Origin: Paracoccaceae bacterium
Lineage (GTDB): Bacteria > Pseudomonadota > Alphaproteobacteria > Rhodobacterales > Rhodobacteraceae
NCBI GenBank assembly: GCA_024226455.1
Contig: JAAELR010000178.1
Coordinates: forward strand, 1 to 54,329
Direction: 5' to 3'
Length of the DNA stretch: 54,329 nucleotides
This document shows, in pieces, positions 33,909-45,050 of this stretch; within the stretch, counting starts at the first letter, position 1; every line of letters begins with the position of its first letter. A model generated the notes under the pieces. The model was not told the origin of the DNA, did no database searches, and saw only the letters and a list, made by a program, of their open reading frames with translations. The position numbers and the translations under genes are program-made.

Positions 33909-34249
33909 TCGGCAGCCCGCCAAATTGAGGCGCGCAAGGCGCGCCGCCGGTTTGCCTCGCGCCCCAAGGGGCGCTCAGGGCCCGTTGCGAGGCGACGCGT
34001 CAAATATCCGTCGCGCCGTCGGTCAACGGCTCTTGTCCGCCCTGGCCGGTACGCTATCCTGGCCGCGAAACCCCAAAGGAATTCGAGCCCTGTGCCATGA
34101 CCATTCAAACCCCGCTACCCGAGATTGTTGATGCCTGCCGTGCTGCCCCGTGCTGATGATCCCGCCGGACACAGGTTGGATGCAATACTGCGACAAGAGA
34201 TCCGTGCAGGCGAGCGAGGCCGAGGCCTGCAGGAATTGATGGTTGGGTG
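33909..34249. other. Structured intergenic region
   Basis: These 341 bases hold no convincing gene. Hairpins are GGCGCGC-AAG-GCGCGCC (33929-33945) and GCGCCCC-AA-GGGGCGC (33959-33974), the latter nested in GCCTCGC/GCGAGGC (33954-33960 with 33987-33993). They may end transcription of the glycosyltransferase gene. A 39-codon frame (34131-34250) overlaps the next start by one base but lacks a ribosome site. Confidence 0.5.
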
Positions 34250-34918
34250 ATGCGTATCGTTCGACACATCGCATTTGCCCTGGTTCTGGCTGTGGCGGTC
34301 TACCTGGTGGCCGCCGCTGCCGGAGCACTGATCCCCGGAAGGACAGAGCGCTTGCCCGACGACGGCGGCAAGATAGAAATCGCGCTGATCTCCGGCCCTA
34401 TTCACTATGATCTGTTGCTTCCCGCCACGCCCGATACCCGCGAGGCATTTGCCTTTGCGAAAAACGCGGGCGTGCCGGTAGAGCATCCTGCCGTTTCCTG
34501 GATTGTAGTGGGCTGGGGGGCGCATGATTTCTACACCACGACGGGAACCTACAGCGACGTGAACGCGGCGGCTGTACTGCGGGGCGTGTTCGGCGACAGT
34601 GCGGTACTGCGTATCGATGTGGCCGGGCCGCTGCCTGCCGAAATGCGAGCCGAAAAGCTGCGGCTGTCGCTGGCACAATACCGCGCGCTGCTGGATACGG
34701 TTCTGAACACACGCGATCCGGGGCGTGCCAGGGCGTTGCCGCATGACGGCTTCACCCGGACGGATGCTTTCTTCCCGGCCCAGGGACGCTTTAACATCTT
34801 TCGCACCTGCAATGTCTGGATCGGAGAAGTTCTGCGCGCGGCGGGCGTACGATTCGGCGGGTGGACGCCAACACCCTATGCCATACGCCTTTCGCTTTGG
34901 TGGCACGGGGGAGGGTGA
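34250..34918 (+). CDS. TIGR02117/DUF2459 family protein
   Basis: A 222-residue protein with an N-terminal membrane anchor (ALVLAVAVYLVAAAAGALI). Family signatures are IHYDLLLPATPD, WIVVGWGAHDFYTTTG and the C-terminal RTCNVWIGEVLRAAGVRFGGW with a Cys and a Trp-rich end. ATG 34250 follows GTG 34247 in frame; AGGA is 15 bases upstream, so the start is uncertain. Related proteins occur near urease genes in some bacteria, but no urease gene is here. Biochemical role unknown; the Cys and His suggest a hydrolase-like site, which is inference. It precedes polA by 108 bases. Confidence 0.8.
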   Translation: MRIVRHIAFALVLAVAVYLVAAAAGALIPGRTERLPDDGGKIEIALISGPIHYDLLLPATPDTREAFAFAKNAGVPVEHPAVSWIVVGWGAHDFYTTTGTYSDVNAAAVLRGVFGDSAVLRIDVAGPLPAEMRAEKLRLSLAQYRALLDTVLNTRDPGRARALPHDGFTRTDAFFPAQGRFNIFRTCNVWIGEVLRAAGVRFGGWTPTPYAIRLSLWWHGGG

Positions 34919-35026
34919 ATTCTTGATTCCGGTTGGATTGGAATTGCTCCAATTCTGCCCTGACCGGCTGGCAGGGTTCGAAATGCTGTGGCACAAGGGG
35001 GCGATCAGGCCCCGGGGAAATGCATC

Positions 35027-37819
<2,793 letters not shown>

Positions 37820-37892
37820 CGCCAGGGGGTGGCGCGACTACGCAGATCAGAATAAAGCTCACGATTGCATTAGCGATTTTTGGAGAAATGCG

Positions 37893-38570
37893 GTGTTTTT
37901 TGGGTATTCGGTCTCTGACGACATCCGCGACTGGATGGTCGAGAACTTCCACTGGGCTATCGAGAACGAATTGCTGACGCCGGAAACTCCGCTGATTCTG
38001 CCCACCAAACGAAACTTCCCCGCGCCCTCGGGCGATCATCGAAAGACGGCCAGGGCATTGGTCGATGCCATCGCCCGCCATTTGGGGATTGATCCCGAGG
38101 AAATGGATGTAGTCGCACAGGACGTGCTGCCCGCGGAATATCAGATAGACTACAACGCGCTGGGCGAGGTTGGCGGCACGTGGCAGGACCCTTTGGACGG
38201 ACCCGCGGTAGTAACCTACAATCCAAATCTCACGCGAATGCCAATGACGTTTCTGTCTATGCTGATTCATGAGGTCATCCATCATCGGTTGCATATGACA
38301 ACGTCGCTCGATCTGCCGGGCGGGCTCATGGCCGAAGAGCTAGGTACAGATCTGCATTGCATCACCGCCGGGTTCGGCGTGATTTCCATGACGGGGGCAG
38401 AACAAGCCGGTTGGCAGGGGTATATGAGGCAAGAGACCCGGGGCTTGGCTTTGGCGATCTTCTGCGCGATCCGTGGGTTGGACGCCAGCGAGACCTCACA
38501 ACATCTGTCGCCACGCGCGGCAAAACTGTTCCGGCGTGCGGCACGGATACGTTGCGAAGAAGATGCCTGA
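37893..38570 (+). CDS. Uncharacterised protein with an HExxH metallopeptidase motif
   Basis: A 225-residue protein starting at GTG 37893 (GGAG 7 bases upstream). It contains LIHEVIHHRL with His126-Glu127-His130 and a downstream EELGTDLH (Glu149/Asp153/His155) at gluzincin-like spacing, suggesting a zinc metalloprotease or a metal-binding relic. No signal peptide or membrane segment is seen. The family is not one I recognise. The next downstream gene starts 296 bases away, and polA ends 73 bases upstream, so it is a single gene or a weak polA-linked transcript. Cytosolic proteolysis is an inference from the motif alone. Confidence 0.7.
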   Translation: MFFGYSVSDDIRDWMVENFHWAIENELLTPETPLILPTKRNFPAPSGDHRKTARALVDAIARHLGIDPEEMDVVAQDVLPAEYQIDYNALGEVGGTWQDPLDGPAVVTYNPNLTRMPMTFLSMLIHEVIHHRLHMTTSLDLPGGLMAEELGTDLHCITAGFGVISMTGAEQAGWQGYMRQETRGLALAIFCAIRGLDASETSQHLSPRAAKLFRRAARIRCEEDA

Positions 38571-38865
38571 AGCAAAGCGCCTGCAATCTGAAATGGTCCG
38601 ATAGGCGAGTGTCGGTCCTGGGAGAGCACGAGACTCACTGACCGGGTGCCGACGCCCTTGCATGTCAGGTTGCACCACTTACCGTCGTGCCGAGGCGCAT
38701 TGATGCGCAGGCGGGGACAATCGTTATGACTCATGGTTAACCGGTTCTCATTTCGGGATATTTGTCGAAATTTGGGTGCAATTGTGGCGGCAATGCGGTA
38801 AGCGCGCTGCACCGGTGGGGGCGCCGGTCTATCTCGACAGACCGATTATTCGGGTGTTTAGTGCT

Positions 38866-39567
38866 ATGTTCAAATTCGTGCGGACCCCCATTCGGGCGCT
38901 TGCCCTTGGGTTTTGCCTGACCTTGTCGGTCGTCATCGCGACGGGTGCCGCGGCCCAGCAGAGCCCCAAGGTGCTGGCGATCGGCGATTCGCTGATGGCT
39001 TCGCACGCCATCTCTGGCCGTTCGATTGCCGACTATCTGCAGGTAGGGCTCGGGGCCCGGGTGGTGGACCGGTCGGTGCTGGGGGCGCATATGGTCTACA
39101 GGCTGCCGATCACGGGGGCGATGGGGCTGTCGATCCCGGCGCAGTTTCGCGGCAAGGGATGGGACTGGGTGGTGATGACCGGCGGCGGCAACGACCTGTG
39201 GCTTGGCTGCGGCTGTGGCCGTTGCGACCGGCGGATGAACCGGCTGATTGCGGCGAGCGGAACCCGTGGCGCCCTGCCCAGCCTCTTTGCGAGGATCCAG
39301 AAAAGCGGCGCGCAGGTGATCTATGTCGGCTATCTGCGCAGCCCCGGCATCATTACGCCCATCGAGCATTGCAAGGACGAGGGCGACGAGCTTGAGGCGC
39401 GCATCGCCCGGCTGGCGGCGCGGATCGAGGGTGTCCACTATATCTCTATCCAGGATCTGGTGCCGCGCGGCGACACCAGCTATTTCGCGCTCGACGGCAT
39501 CCACCCGTCGATCAAGGCCAGCCGCGAGATCGCCGGGCGCATCACCGCCTATATGCTTCAGCAATAG
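38866..39567 (+). CDS. Secreted SGNH/GDSL hydrolase
   Basis: A 233-residue exported esterase/lipase-like protein. The signal peptide MFKFVRTPIRALALGFCLTL ends near AAAQQ. The SGNH blocks are AIGDSLMAS (nucleophile Ser), a VVDRSVLGA region, MTGGGNDLW (Asn) and DGIHPSIKAS (Asp and His). It also has CGCGRCDRR, a cysteine cluster unusual for the fold. Its stop is 6 bases before the convergent plsY end. It probably deacylates a cell-wall, lipid or polysaccharide substrate in the periplasm; SGNH members are too diverse for a narrower call. Confidence 0.85.
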   Translation: MFKFVRTPIRALALGFCLTLSVVIATGAAAQQSPKVLAIGDSLMASHAISGRSIADYLQVGLGARVVDRSVLGAHMVYRLPITGAMGLSIPAQFRGKGWDWVVMTGGGNDLWLGCGCGRCDRRMNRLIAASGTRGALPSLFARIQKSGAQVIYVGYLRSPGIITPIEHCKDEGDELEARIARLAARIEGVHYISIQDLVPRGDTSYFALDGIHPSIKASREIAGRITAYMLQQ

Positions 39568-39573
39568 CAGACG

Positions 39574-40155
39574 CTATTTGCTGCCGATCCGGGGTTCGGT
39601 CCCGTCCAGCAGGCGCCGGATGTTGGCGGCATGTTTTGCCACGACCAGCAGGCTCATCAGCGCCACCAGCACCGCGCCGTGCCAGTGATAGAAGACCGCC
39701 ACCCAAAGCGGCGCCAGCGCCGCCGTCACCAGCGCCGAGAGCGAGCTGATGCGCATCGCCAGCGCTACGGCGGCCCATGTGGCGCAGGCCGCCAGACCGG
39801 CGGGCAACGATAGCGCCAGAAGCGTGCCCAGAAAGGTCGCCACCCCCTTGCCGCCGCGAAAGGCTAGGAACACCGGGAAGAGATGCCCCAGCAGGGCAAA
39901 GAGCCCCGCGGGCCCCGCCTGGCCCTCGCCGATCAGCCAGCGCGCCAGCAGCACCGCTGCGGCACCCTTGCCCGCGTCACCCAGCAACGTCAGCAGGGCG
40001 GCCAGCTTGTTGCCGGTGCGCAGCACGTTGGTGGCGCCGATATTGCCAGAGCCGATGGCCCGCAGGTCGCCCAGCCCGAAGGCCCGGGCCATGATGATGC
40101 CAAAGGGAACCGAACCCAGCAAATAGGCCAGTAGGGCGGTGATGGTGTAGCTCAT
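39574..40155 (-). CDS. plsY: Glycerol-3-phosphate acyltransferase PlsY
   Basis: A 193-residue polytopic membrane enzyme that transfers acyl from acyl-phosphate to glycerol-3-phosphate, the first step of phospholipid synthesis with PlsX. Signature loops are IGSGNIGATNVLRT (motif 1), GKGAAAVLLARWL and FRGGKGVATFLGTL (motif 2), with a third HAANIRRLLDGTEPR near the C-terminus. The length is normal. It is the last cistron downstream of the dihydroorotase-like gene, 36 bases away, so it probably shares the pyrB transcript. Confidence 0.95.
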   Translation of the reverse strand: MSYTITALLAYLLGSVPFGIIMARAFGLGDLRAIGSGNIGATNVLRTGNKLAALLTLLGDAGKGAAAVLLARWLIGEGQAGPAGLFALLGHLFPVFLAFRGGKGVATFLGTLLALSLPAGLAACATWAAVALAMRISSLSALVTAALAPLWVAVFYHWHGAVLVALMSLLVVAKHAANIRRLLDGTEPRIGSK

Positions 40156-40191
40156 GCCGGTTCCTTCCCGGGGTGGATGAGAGTCGGGGTT

Positions 40192-41487
40192 TCAGGTGGC
40201 GGTGTAAACCTCGCGGCCCGCCACCCAGGTCTTCAGAACCCGGCCCTGCATGCGGGTGCCGTCAAAGGGCGTGTTCTTGGATTTCGACCGCAGTGCGAAC
40301 CGGTCCAGCACGAATGGCGCGTCGGGGTCGAACAACACCAGGTCGGCGGGCGCACCCTTGGCCATCCGTCCTGCCTCCAGCCCCAGCCGCCGGGCCGGGT
40401 TCAGCGACAGCGCCGCGAACAGCCGCGGCAGGTCCAGAGCCCCGGCGTGATAAAGCCGCAACGCCGCGGGCAGCAGCGTCTCCAGCCCCACAGCGCCACT
40501 GGCGGCCTCCTCGAAGGGGCGGCGCTTGCTTTCCTCGTCCTGCGGCGTGTGCATCGAAGAGATCACGTCGATCAGCCCGTCAGCCACCGCCTGCACCATG
40601 GCCAGCCTGTCATCCTCGCTGCGCAGGGGCGGCTTCATCTTGAAAAAGGTGCGGTAGTCGCCGACATCGAACTCGTTCAGCGTCAGGTGATGCACGTTGA
40701 CGCCCGCCGTTACGTCCAGACCGGCCGTTTTGGCCCGTTTCAGTGCCGCAAGCGCCGCGGCGCTGGAAAGGTTGTCGGCGTGATAGCGCCCGCCCGTCAT
40801 TTCCACCAATGCCAGGTCGCGCTCCAGCCCCAGCCGTTCGGCCATGGGCGAGACCGCCGGAAGGCCGCGCAAACTGGCGAACTTGCCCGAGGTGGCCGCA
40901 GCCCCCGCCGACAGCACCGGTTCCTGGGGATGCGCGATGACCAGCGCGCCCAAAGAGCGGGCATAGGTCAGGCAGCGCGAGAATACCTTTGCGTCGGTGA
41001 CCACCCGGTCGCAATCGGTGAAGGCCGCGGCGCCGGCGTCCAGCAAAAAGCCGATCTCGACCATCTCGCGCCCGGCGCGCCCCTTGGTCAGCGCCGCCAT
41101 GGGCCGGATGTTCACCGGTGCGGCCTGAGCCGCGCGGCGGGTAACGAATTCCAGCTGTTCGGGCGTGTCGAGTGCCGGCGTGGTGTCGGGTCTGGTGACC
41201 ATCGTGGTGACCCCGCCCGCCGCCGCCGCACGGCCAGCGCTGCGAAAGCTTTCCTTGTGGCGCTCGCCCGGTTCGCAGACCTTGGCGCCCAGATCGACGA
41301 TCCCCGGCGCCAGCACCTTGCCGCCGCAGTCGCAGATGTTTCGCGCGCGAAGCATTTCCTCTTCGATTTCAGTCGGTTGCGTTAAGATTTCAGCAATTCT
41401 TCCTGCCGAAATTCTAACCGCGCCAGTGGCCATGGTCCCGGCCTCGGGATCGACCAGCCGGGCGTCGGTGAGAAGCAGGTCGCTCAT
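40192..41487 (-). CDS. pyrX: Dihydroorotase-like protein lacking active-site residues (PyrX/PyrC' type)
   Basis: A 431-residue amidohydrolase-fold protein most similar to class I dihydroorotase but apparently dead. The HxH zinc motif and Arg of VDxHVHxREPG are replaced (VDLGAKVCEPG: Gly-Ala-Lys and Cys). The catalytic Asp of TDHAPH is gone (SSMHTPQ). His residues in IAHPQEP and VNVHHL remain. Non-catalytic dihydroorotases (PyrC', PyrX) act as structural partners of aspartate carbamoyltransferase in several bacteria, and pyrB is upstream in this same transcript. Its start overlaps the DUF4268 stop as ATGA. An active PyrC must be elsewhere in the genome. Confidence 0.88.
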   Translation of the reverse strand: MSDLLLTDARLVDPEAGTMATGAVRISAGRIAEILTQPTEIEEEMLRARNICDCGGKVLAPGIVDLGAKVCEPGERHKESFRSAGRAAAAGGVTTMVTRPDTTPALDTPEQLEFVTRRAAQAAPVNIRPMAALTKGRAGREMVEIGFLLDAGAAAFTDCDRVVTDAKVFSRCLTYARSLGALVIAHPQEPVLSAGAAATSGKFASLRGLPAVSPMAERLGLERDLALVEMTGGRYHADNLSSAAALAALKRAKTAGLDVTAGVNVHHLTLNEFDVGDYRTFFKMKPPLRSEDDRLAMVQAVADGLIDVISSMHTPQDEESKRRPFEEAASGAVGLETLLPAALRLYHAGALDLPRLFAALSLNPARRLGLEAGRMAKGAPADLVLFDPDAPFVLDRFALRSKSKNTPFDGTRMQGRVLKTWVAGREVYTAT

Positions 41488-42470
41488 TGTGCCGTCTCTT
41501 CCGTCGTGGATCTATTCCGCACCAGCGCACGAACCCGGTGTGCGAAAGCCCTGTGCAGCCGCAGCGCATTGTCGACAAGCCACTGATGCTGGCGTGGCCA
41601 GTCCGAGATGTCGAACGGATCGGCGTCCGCAAGCGTCACGCAGACCCGGCTCTCGCGTTTTTCAGGCAGTTCCTGCCAGTCCAGTTCGCCCGCGAAATCC
41701 TGTTTGATGGCGTCGTGTCGCGTCTGAAGCTCGGAGAAATCCGACTTGCCCCAAAGAGCGCCAAGGTTGATCCCGGCACGCACCCACTTGTCGCGTGTTT
41801 TCATGGAAAAGCCCAGTGACACGCCCGACTTGCCGATGCCGTGGTTCAACCAAGATTGCGGCAACGGCGAAACAGGATTGATCGGGCCACCCAAATCGGC
41901 AATCCGGTTTTCCACCTCGCTCCAGTAGTCCCGTTGCATCTGGCGAGTCGGCGACAGGGCCCCGGCTTCGATCGCTTTCTTCGCACTAGCGGCATTGCGC
42001 GACCAATAGTTAGGCTTGCTCACGATATTGAATTTCGGCGCGGCGGGGCCTTCGCCGATGCGCCACAATTCGACCTCCAAAGCAAAGAAGCGTATGTCGG
42101 TGCCCGTAACGTCGTTCAGCCAGTCGCAGGCCGCGCGATGTTCATCGGCGACCCGCGCGGCAATCCAGATGATCGTCACCGCCTCCAGCCCTGCCGCATA
42201 GGTGATCAGCTGGCCCAGATGCGTATGGTCGGTGCGCTCCAGTTGGTTCTCGATCAGCACCCAGTCGCTGGTCGATGTGTTCTGACACAGGATATCGGCC
42301 CGAAACGGGCCGACGTTCTTTTCCACCGCTTCCAGTTCCAAGTCGATGCCCAGCGTCTCGCCCAGAAACGTCAGATTTTCCTCACGCGCCAGCCATGGCG
42401 TGAAATCCTGCGCCTCGGTTTCCCAGATGTCGCGCAGATCGACCCGTGTGAGGCGGCCGAGATCGCTCAT
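41484..42470 (-). CDS. DUF4268 protein, possible PD-(D/E)XK nuclease fold
   Basis: A 328-residue protein. Residues ~30-110 have the pattern of a restriction-endonuclease-like fold: FRADILCQ (acidic residue), then DWVLIENQLERTDHTHL (an ExQ in place of ExK) and LGQLITYAAGL. The rest is DUF4268 (NYWSR region and WxxL blocks). ATG 42470 has GAAGG 8 bases upstream and overlaps the stop of the 45-residue ORF; its own stop overlaps the dihydroorotase-like gene. No methyltransferase or toxin/antitoxin partner is adjacent. Metal-dependent nuclease activity is inference; the missing Lys may mean it is inactive or a binding protein. Confidence 0.75.
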   Translation of the reverse strand: MSDLGRLTRVDLRDIWETEAQDFTPWLAREENLTFLGETLGIDLELEAVEKNVGPFRADILCQNTSTSDWVLIENQLERTDHTHLGQLITYAAGLEAVTIIWIAARVADEHRAACDWLNDVTGTDIRFFALEVELWRIGEGPAAPKFNIVSKPNYWSRNAASAKKAIEAGALSPTRQMQRDYWSEVENRIADLGGPINPVSPLPQSWLNHGIGKSGVSLGFSMKTRDKWVRAGINLGALWGKSDFSELQTRHDAIKQDFAGELDWQELPEKRESRVCVTLADADPFDISDWPRQHQWLVDNALRLHRAFAHRVRALVRNRSTTEETAQ

Positions 42471-42604
42471 GCGCCGCCTTCCCGGAAGGTCTGCATCGGC
42501 TGATGCACCTGCTCTGCACCGGCGACATTGTGGCAGCCGATACCCAGCTCGCAAACGCGGTTCTTGCGGCTCCAGCCGGGGGAAATGGTTTGCCCGTCGT
42601 TCAT
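42467..42604 (-). CDS. 45-residue protein of unknown function
   Basis: Starts MNDGQTISPGWSRKNRVCEL and contains CELGIGCHN, a Cys-x5-Cys-His pattern that could bind a metal or be a redox pair. AAAGG lies 6 bases before the ATG. Both ends are ATGA overlaps, with the upstream PH-like gene and the downstream DUF4268 gene, which is strong evidence that it is translated. I do not recognise it. A small partner of the DUF4268 protein is the simplest idea from the arrangement, but nothing in the sequence proves it. Confidence 0.6.
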   Translation of the reverse strand: MNDGQTISPGWSRKNRVCELGIGCHNVAGAEQVHQPMQTFREGGA

Positions 42605-43125
42605 TCCGCACCTTTCTGGATTTCGCGGATCATGCGGTACACCTCTTGCCCGTATTCGATGCGCTCGAACCCGATGGCGACGCGTCGCGATCTGTTTTTG
42701 CCACGGCGGTATTCGTGGGCGAAATGGATCGTGGCGGGATCGCCGGGCTGGTACTCTATCGCGGTGTCCTCGGCGATCGGATAGCTTTGCAGCTTGCGCC
42801 CGAGAAACGGCGTGTCGGTGGCGATGATGGCGCGGCGGTCTGTCAGCGTGTACCAGGTGTGGCCCCGGGTCCAGGCGTTCCAGAACGGCGGGCCGACGGC
42901 AAGGCCAACGCCGACCGAGAAATGGATCAGCCCGAACATCCAGAACCCGCCCCCGGCCTTGCTTGCCATGATCATCCAAAACACCGCAAAGCCCGCGAAT
43001 GCCAGGCCGAAGAGGAAGGTGAATACATGCTGCACCTGCCAGACCACCCGCCCGCCGGGGCGGCCCTGCCACCGGATCGCCTCGCCCTCGTCGAGAATGC
43101 CCTCCCAGTCTTTGGGTGCGGTCAT
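42601..43125 (-). CDS. PH-like membrane protein (third copy)
   Basis: A 174-residue protein with two hydrophobic segments (residues ~32-70) followed by a small beta-rich domain, TWYTLTDRRAIIATDT (about residue 92), like bacterial PH domains (bPH2/YdbS type). ATG 43125 has AGGAGG 7 bases upstream and overlaps the preceding stop. The motif W-x-LTD-x-R is shared with the other two PH-like proteins in this operon, so they are probably paralogues. A membrane scaffold or signalling role is inferred from the fold; no enzyme motif is present. Confidence 0.75.
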   Translation of the reverse strand: MTAPKDWEGILDEGEAIRWQGRPGGRVVWQVQHVFTFLFGLAFAGFAVFWMIMASKAGGGFWMFGLIHFSVGVGLAVGPPFWNAWTRGHTWYTLTDRRAIIATDTPFLGRKLQSYPIAEDTAIEYQPGDPATIHFAHEYRRGKNRSRRVAIGFERIEYGQEVYRMIREIQKGAE

Positions 43126-43598
43126 GGTATTGCCTCCTGCGCCCGGTCGCGAGCCTGCACGATCCTGTCCCGCACCGCCCGACGGTCCGGCAGAAACTTG
43201 ATGGTGATTGCTCTCCCGTCTTCGAGACGCAGCACCAGTGACCACCACATCCACCGCCTGATCCGCCGCGTGCGCCGGAGATCGAGGTCGGCCCGGCCTT
43301 CCAGAGCATCGCTGCCCGCGTGCAGCAACCGTTGATCGGTCAGCAGCCAACGCTCGCCTTTGTGACGGTACCACTCCAGATAGTCATCAAAAACAAAGAG
43401 GTAGATCGCCATTGCCGGAAGGGCGAGGACAGGCCAGTACCAGAAAGGCTGGCCTGTTCCGATCCCGCCGAGAAACACCGTGGTCAAAAAGGCCACAAAA
43501 AGGACCTTGGAAAGATAGAGCCGGAACACCGGGCGCCATTCTGCCAGGACCTTCTCTCCAGGGCGCAGCCTGTCCTCCCACCCGGCCGGTGCCATCAT
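43122..43598 (-). CDS. PH-like membrane protein (second copy)
   Basis: A 158-residue protein with two membrane segments (FVAFLTTVFLGGI, FWYWPVLALPAMAIYLFVF) and a C-terminal bPH-like domain containing ERWLLTDQRLLHAG and ITIKFLPDRR. Its ATG overlaps the stop of the first PH-like gene as ATGA, and its stop overlaps the third. It has the same fold order as its neighbours. It is within the pyrB transcript. Function unknown. Confidence 0.75.
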   Translation of the reverse strand: MMAPAGWEDRLRPGEKVLAEWRPVFRLYLSKVLFVAFLTTVFLGGIGTGQPFWYWPVLALPAMAIYLFVFDDYLEWYRHKGERWLLTDQRLLHAGSDALEGRADLDLRRTRRIRRWMWWSLVLRLEDGRAITIKFLPDRRAVRDRIVQARDRAQEAIP

Positions 43599-44011
43599 TG
43601 GGCGGCCCCCTGCCTTGCCGCATCGAGCCGCGCGATGGTGCCGGCGGGGTCGGCCTGGTACTTGATCAGATGCTTGTTGCCGGTGGAGGTGATCACCTGA
43701 ACGGTGCCGGCCAGACGTTTCAGCCCGGTGATCTCGGCCAGCTTGGCACTACGGCCATGCGGGCCATTGATGTGGGCGTCGGTCAGGTGCCATTCGGCGG
43801 CCAGTTCCTCTGACGCCATGTACCAGGCGCGCAGGCCTATGGCCGCCAACCCGCCCAGGGCGCCGGTCCAGATATGAGCGTTGCCCATGGCCCAGAGGAT
43901 CGCCATCCCCGCCGCCATCGCCATCGCCGCCAGCCAGGCGTTGTCGCGCAGATAGGTGGCGCGGTCAGCGCGAAAGGTGTGGCGGACGGGGTCGGTCGCG
44001 GCGTCAGACAT
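43595..44011 (-). CDS. PH-like membrane protein (first copy)
   Basis: A 138-residue protein with two short membrane segments ([33 protein letters not shown]) and a C-terminal beta-rich part with [15 protein letters not shown], the same WxLTD signature as the next two genes. It overlaps the pyrB stop by 8 bases. Three adjacent paralogues inside a pyrimidine operon suggest duplication and a possible multi-subunit membrane assembly. No catalytic residues are seen. Confidence 0.75.
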   Translation of the reverse strand: MSDAATDPVRHTFRADRATYLRDNAWLAAMAMAAGMAILWAMGNAHIWTGALGGLAAIGLRAWYMASEELAAEWHLTDAHINGPHGRSAKLAEITGLKRLAGTVQVITSTGNKHLIKYQADPAGTIARLDAARQGAAQ

Positions 44012-44954
44012 ACACCCCCCCCGGTTTTGCCGCCCGGTTGCGTGCCAATAGATCCATCGCCGCCATGCGCACGGCGACGCCCATCTCGACCTGTTCCTGG
44101 ATCACAGAGCGGTTGATGTCGTCGGCGATGGTGCCGTCGATCTCTACCCCGCGGTTCATGGGTCCCGGATGCATGACGATGGCGTCCTCGGCGGCAAAAC
44201 CCAGCTTTGCCGGGTCGAGCCCGAAGCGGTGGAAATACTCTCGTTCCGAGGGGATGAACCCGCCGTCCATGCGCTCTTTTTGCAGCCGCAGCATCATCAC
44301 CACATCGGCGCCCGCCAGACCGCGCGCCATGTCGTCATAGACCTCGACCCCCCATTCGGTGGCCCCGGCCGGGATCAGCGTCGGCGGGCCGATCAGGCGC
44401 ACGCGGTTCTCCATCCGGCCCAGCAGAAGAATGTTCGACCGGGCTACGCGGGAATGCGCGATGTCGCCGCATATTGCCACGGTGAGCCGGTGCAGCCGGC
44501 CCTTGGCGCGCCGGATGGTCAGCGCGTCAAGCAGGGCTTGGGTCGGATGCTCGTGCAACCCGTCACCGGCGTTCAGCACCGCGCAATTGACCTTTTCGGC
44601 CAGAAGGTTGACCGCGCCCGACTGCGGATGGCGCACAACCAGCAGGTCGGGATGCATGGCGTTCAGCGTCAGCGCAGTGTCGATCAGCGTTTCGCCTTTC
44701 TTGAGCGATGCCGTCTGCATCGCCATGTTCATCACATCCGCCCCCAACCGCTTGCCCGCGATCTCGAAAGACGCCTGGGTGCGGGTAGAGTTCTCGAAGA
44801 ACATGTTGATCTGGGTGAGGCCCGCCAGCGTGTCGGAATGCTTCACGTCGCGGCGGTTCAGATCGACATAGCTGTCGGCCAGATCCAGGATCGTGGTGAT
44901 GTCCTGCGGGGGCAGGTGTTCGATACCCAGAAGATGGCGGTGGCGGAAGGTCAT
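44004..44954 (-). CDS. pyrB: Aspartate carbamoyltransferase catalytic subunit
   Basis: A 316-residue enzyme that condenses carbamoyl phosphate with aspartate, the committed step of pyrimidine synthesis. Carbamoyl-phosphate motif [13 protein letters not shown], the KKGETLIDT loop with its catalytic Lys, [17 protein letters not shown] and HPGPMNRG are intact. ATG 44954 has AGGA 9 bases upstream. No pyrI regulatory gene is nearby; the inactive dihydroorotase-like PyrX downstream may replace it as structural partner. It heads a transcript of at least eight cistrons. Confidence 0.96.
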   Translation of the reverse strand: MTFRHRHLLGIEHLPPQDITTILDLADSYVDLNRRDVKHSDTLAGLTQINMFFENSTRTQASFEIAGKRLGADVMNMAMQTASLKKGETLIDTALTLNAMHPDLLVVRHPQSGAVNLLAEKVNCAVLNAGDGLHEHPTQALLDALTIRRAKGRLHRLTVAICGDIAHSRVARSNILLLGRMENRVRLIGPPTLIPAGATEWGVEVYDDMARGLAGADVVMMLRLQKERMDGGFIPSEREYFHRFGLDPAKLGFAAEDAIVMHPGPMNRGVEIDGTIADDINRSVIQEQVEMGVAVRMAAMDLLARNRAAKPGGVYV

Positions 44955-45050
44955 GGGCTGGGGTCCTGATTTCACCGGTTTATAAAAGCGTGCGCCGCGG
45001 CGGGCAAGGGCGGCTGGACCATCGGCGGCGTATCGGTAACGGTGGGGCCG

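Noticed and set aside
34131-34250. 39-codon ORF overlapping the TIGR02117 start by one base
   Set aside because: No ribosome site and no recognisable sequence; overlap alone is weak evidence.
38571-38865. Possible tRNA-like or coding remnant between the HExxH protein and the SGNH hydrolase
   Set aside because: No cloverleaf could be drawn and the minus-strand frame is not convincing; treated as the SGNH promoter region with TTAACC near 38738.
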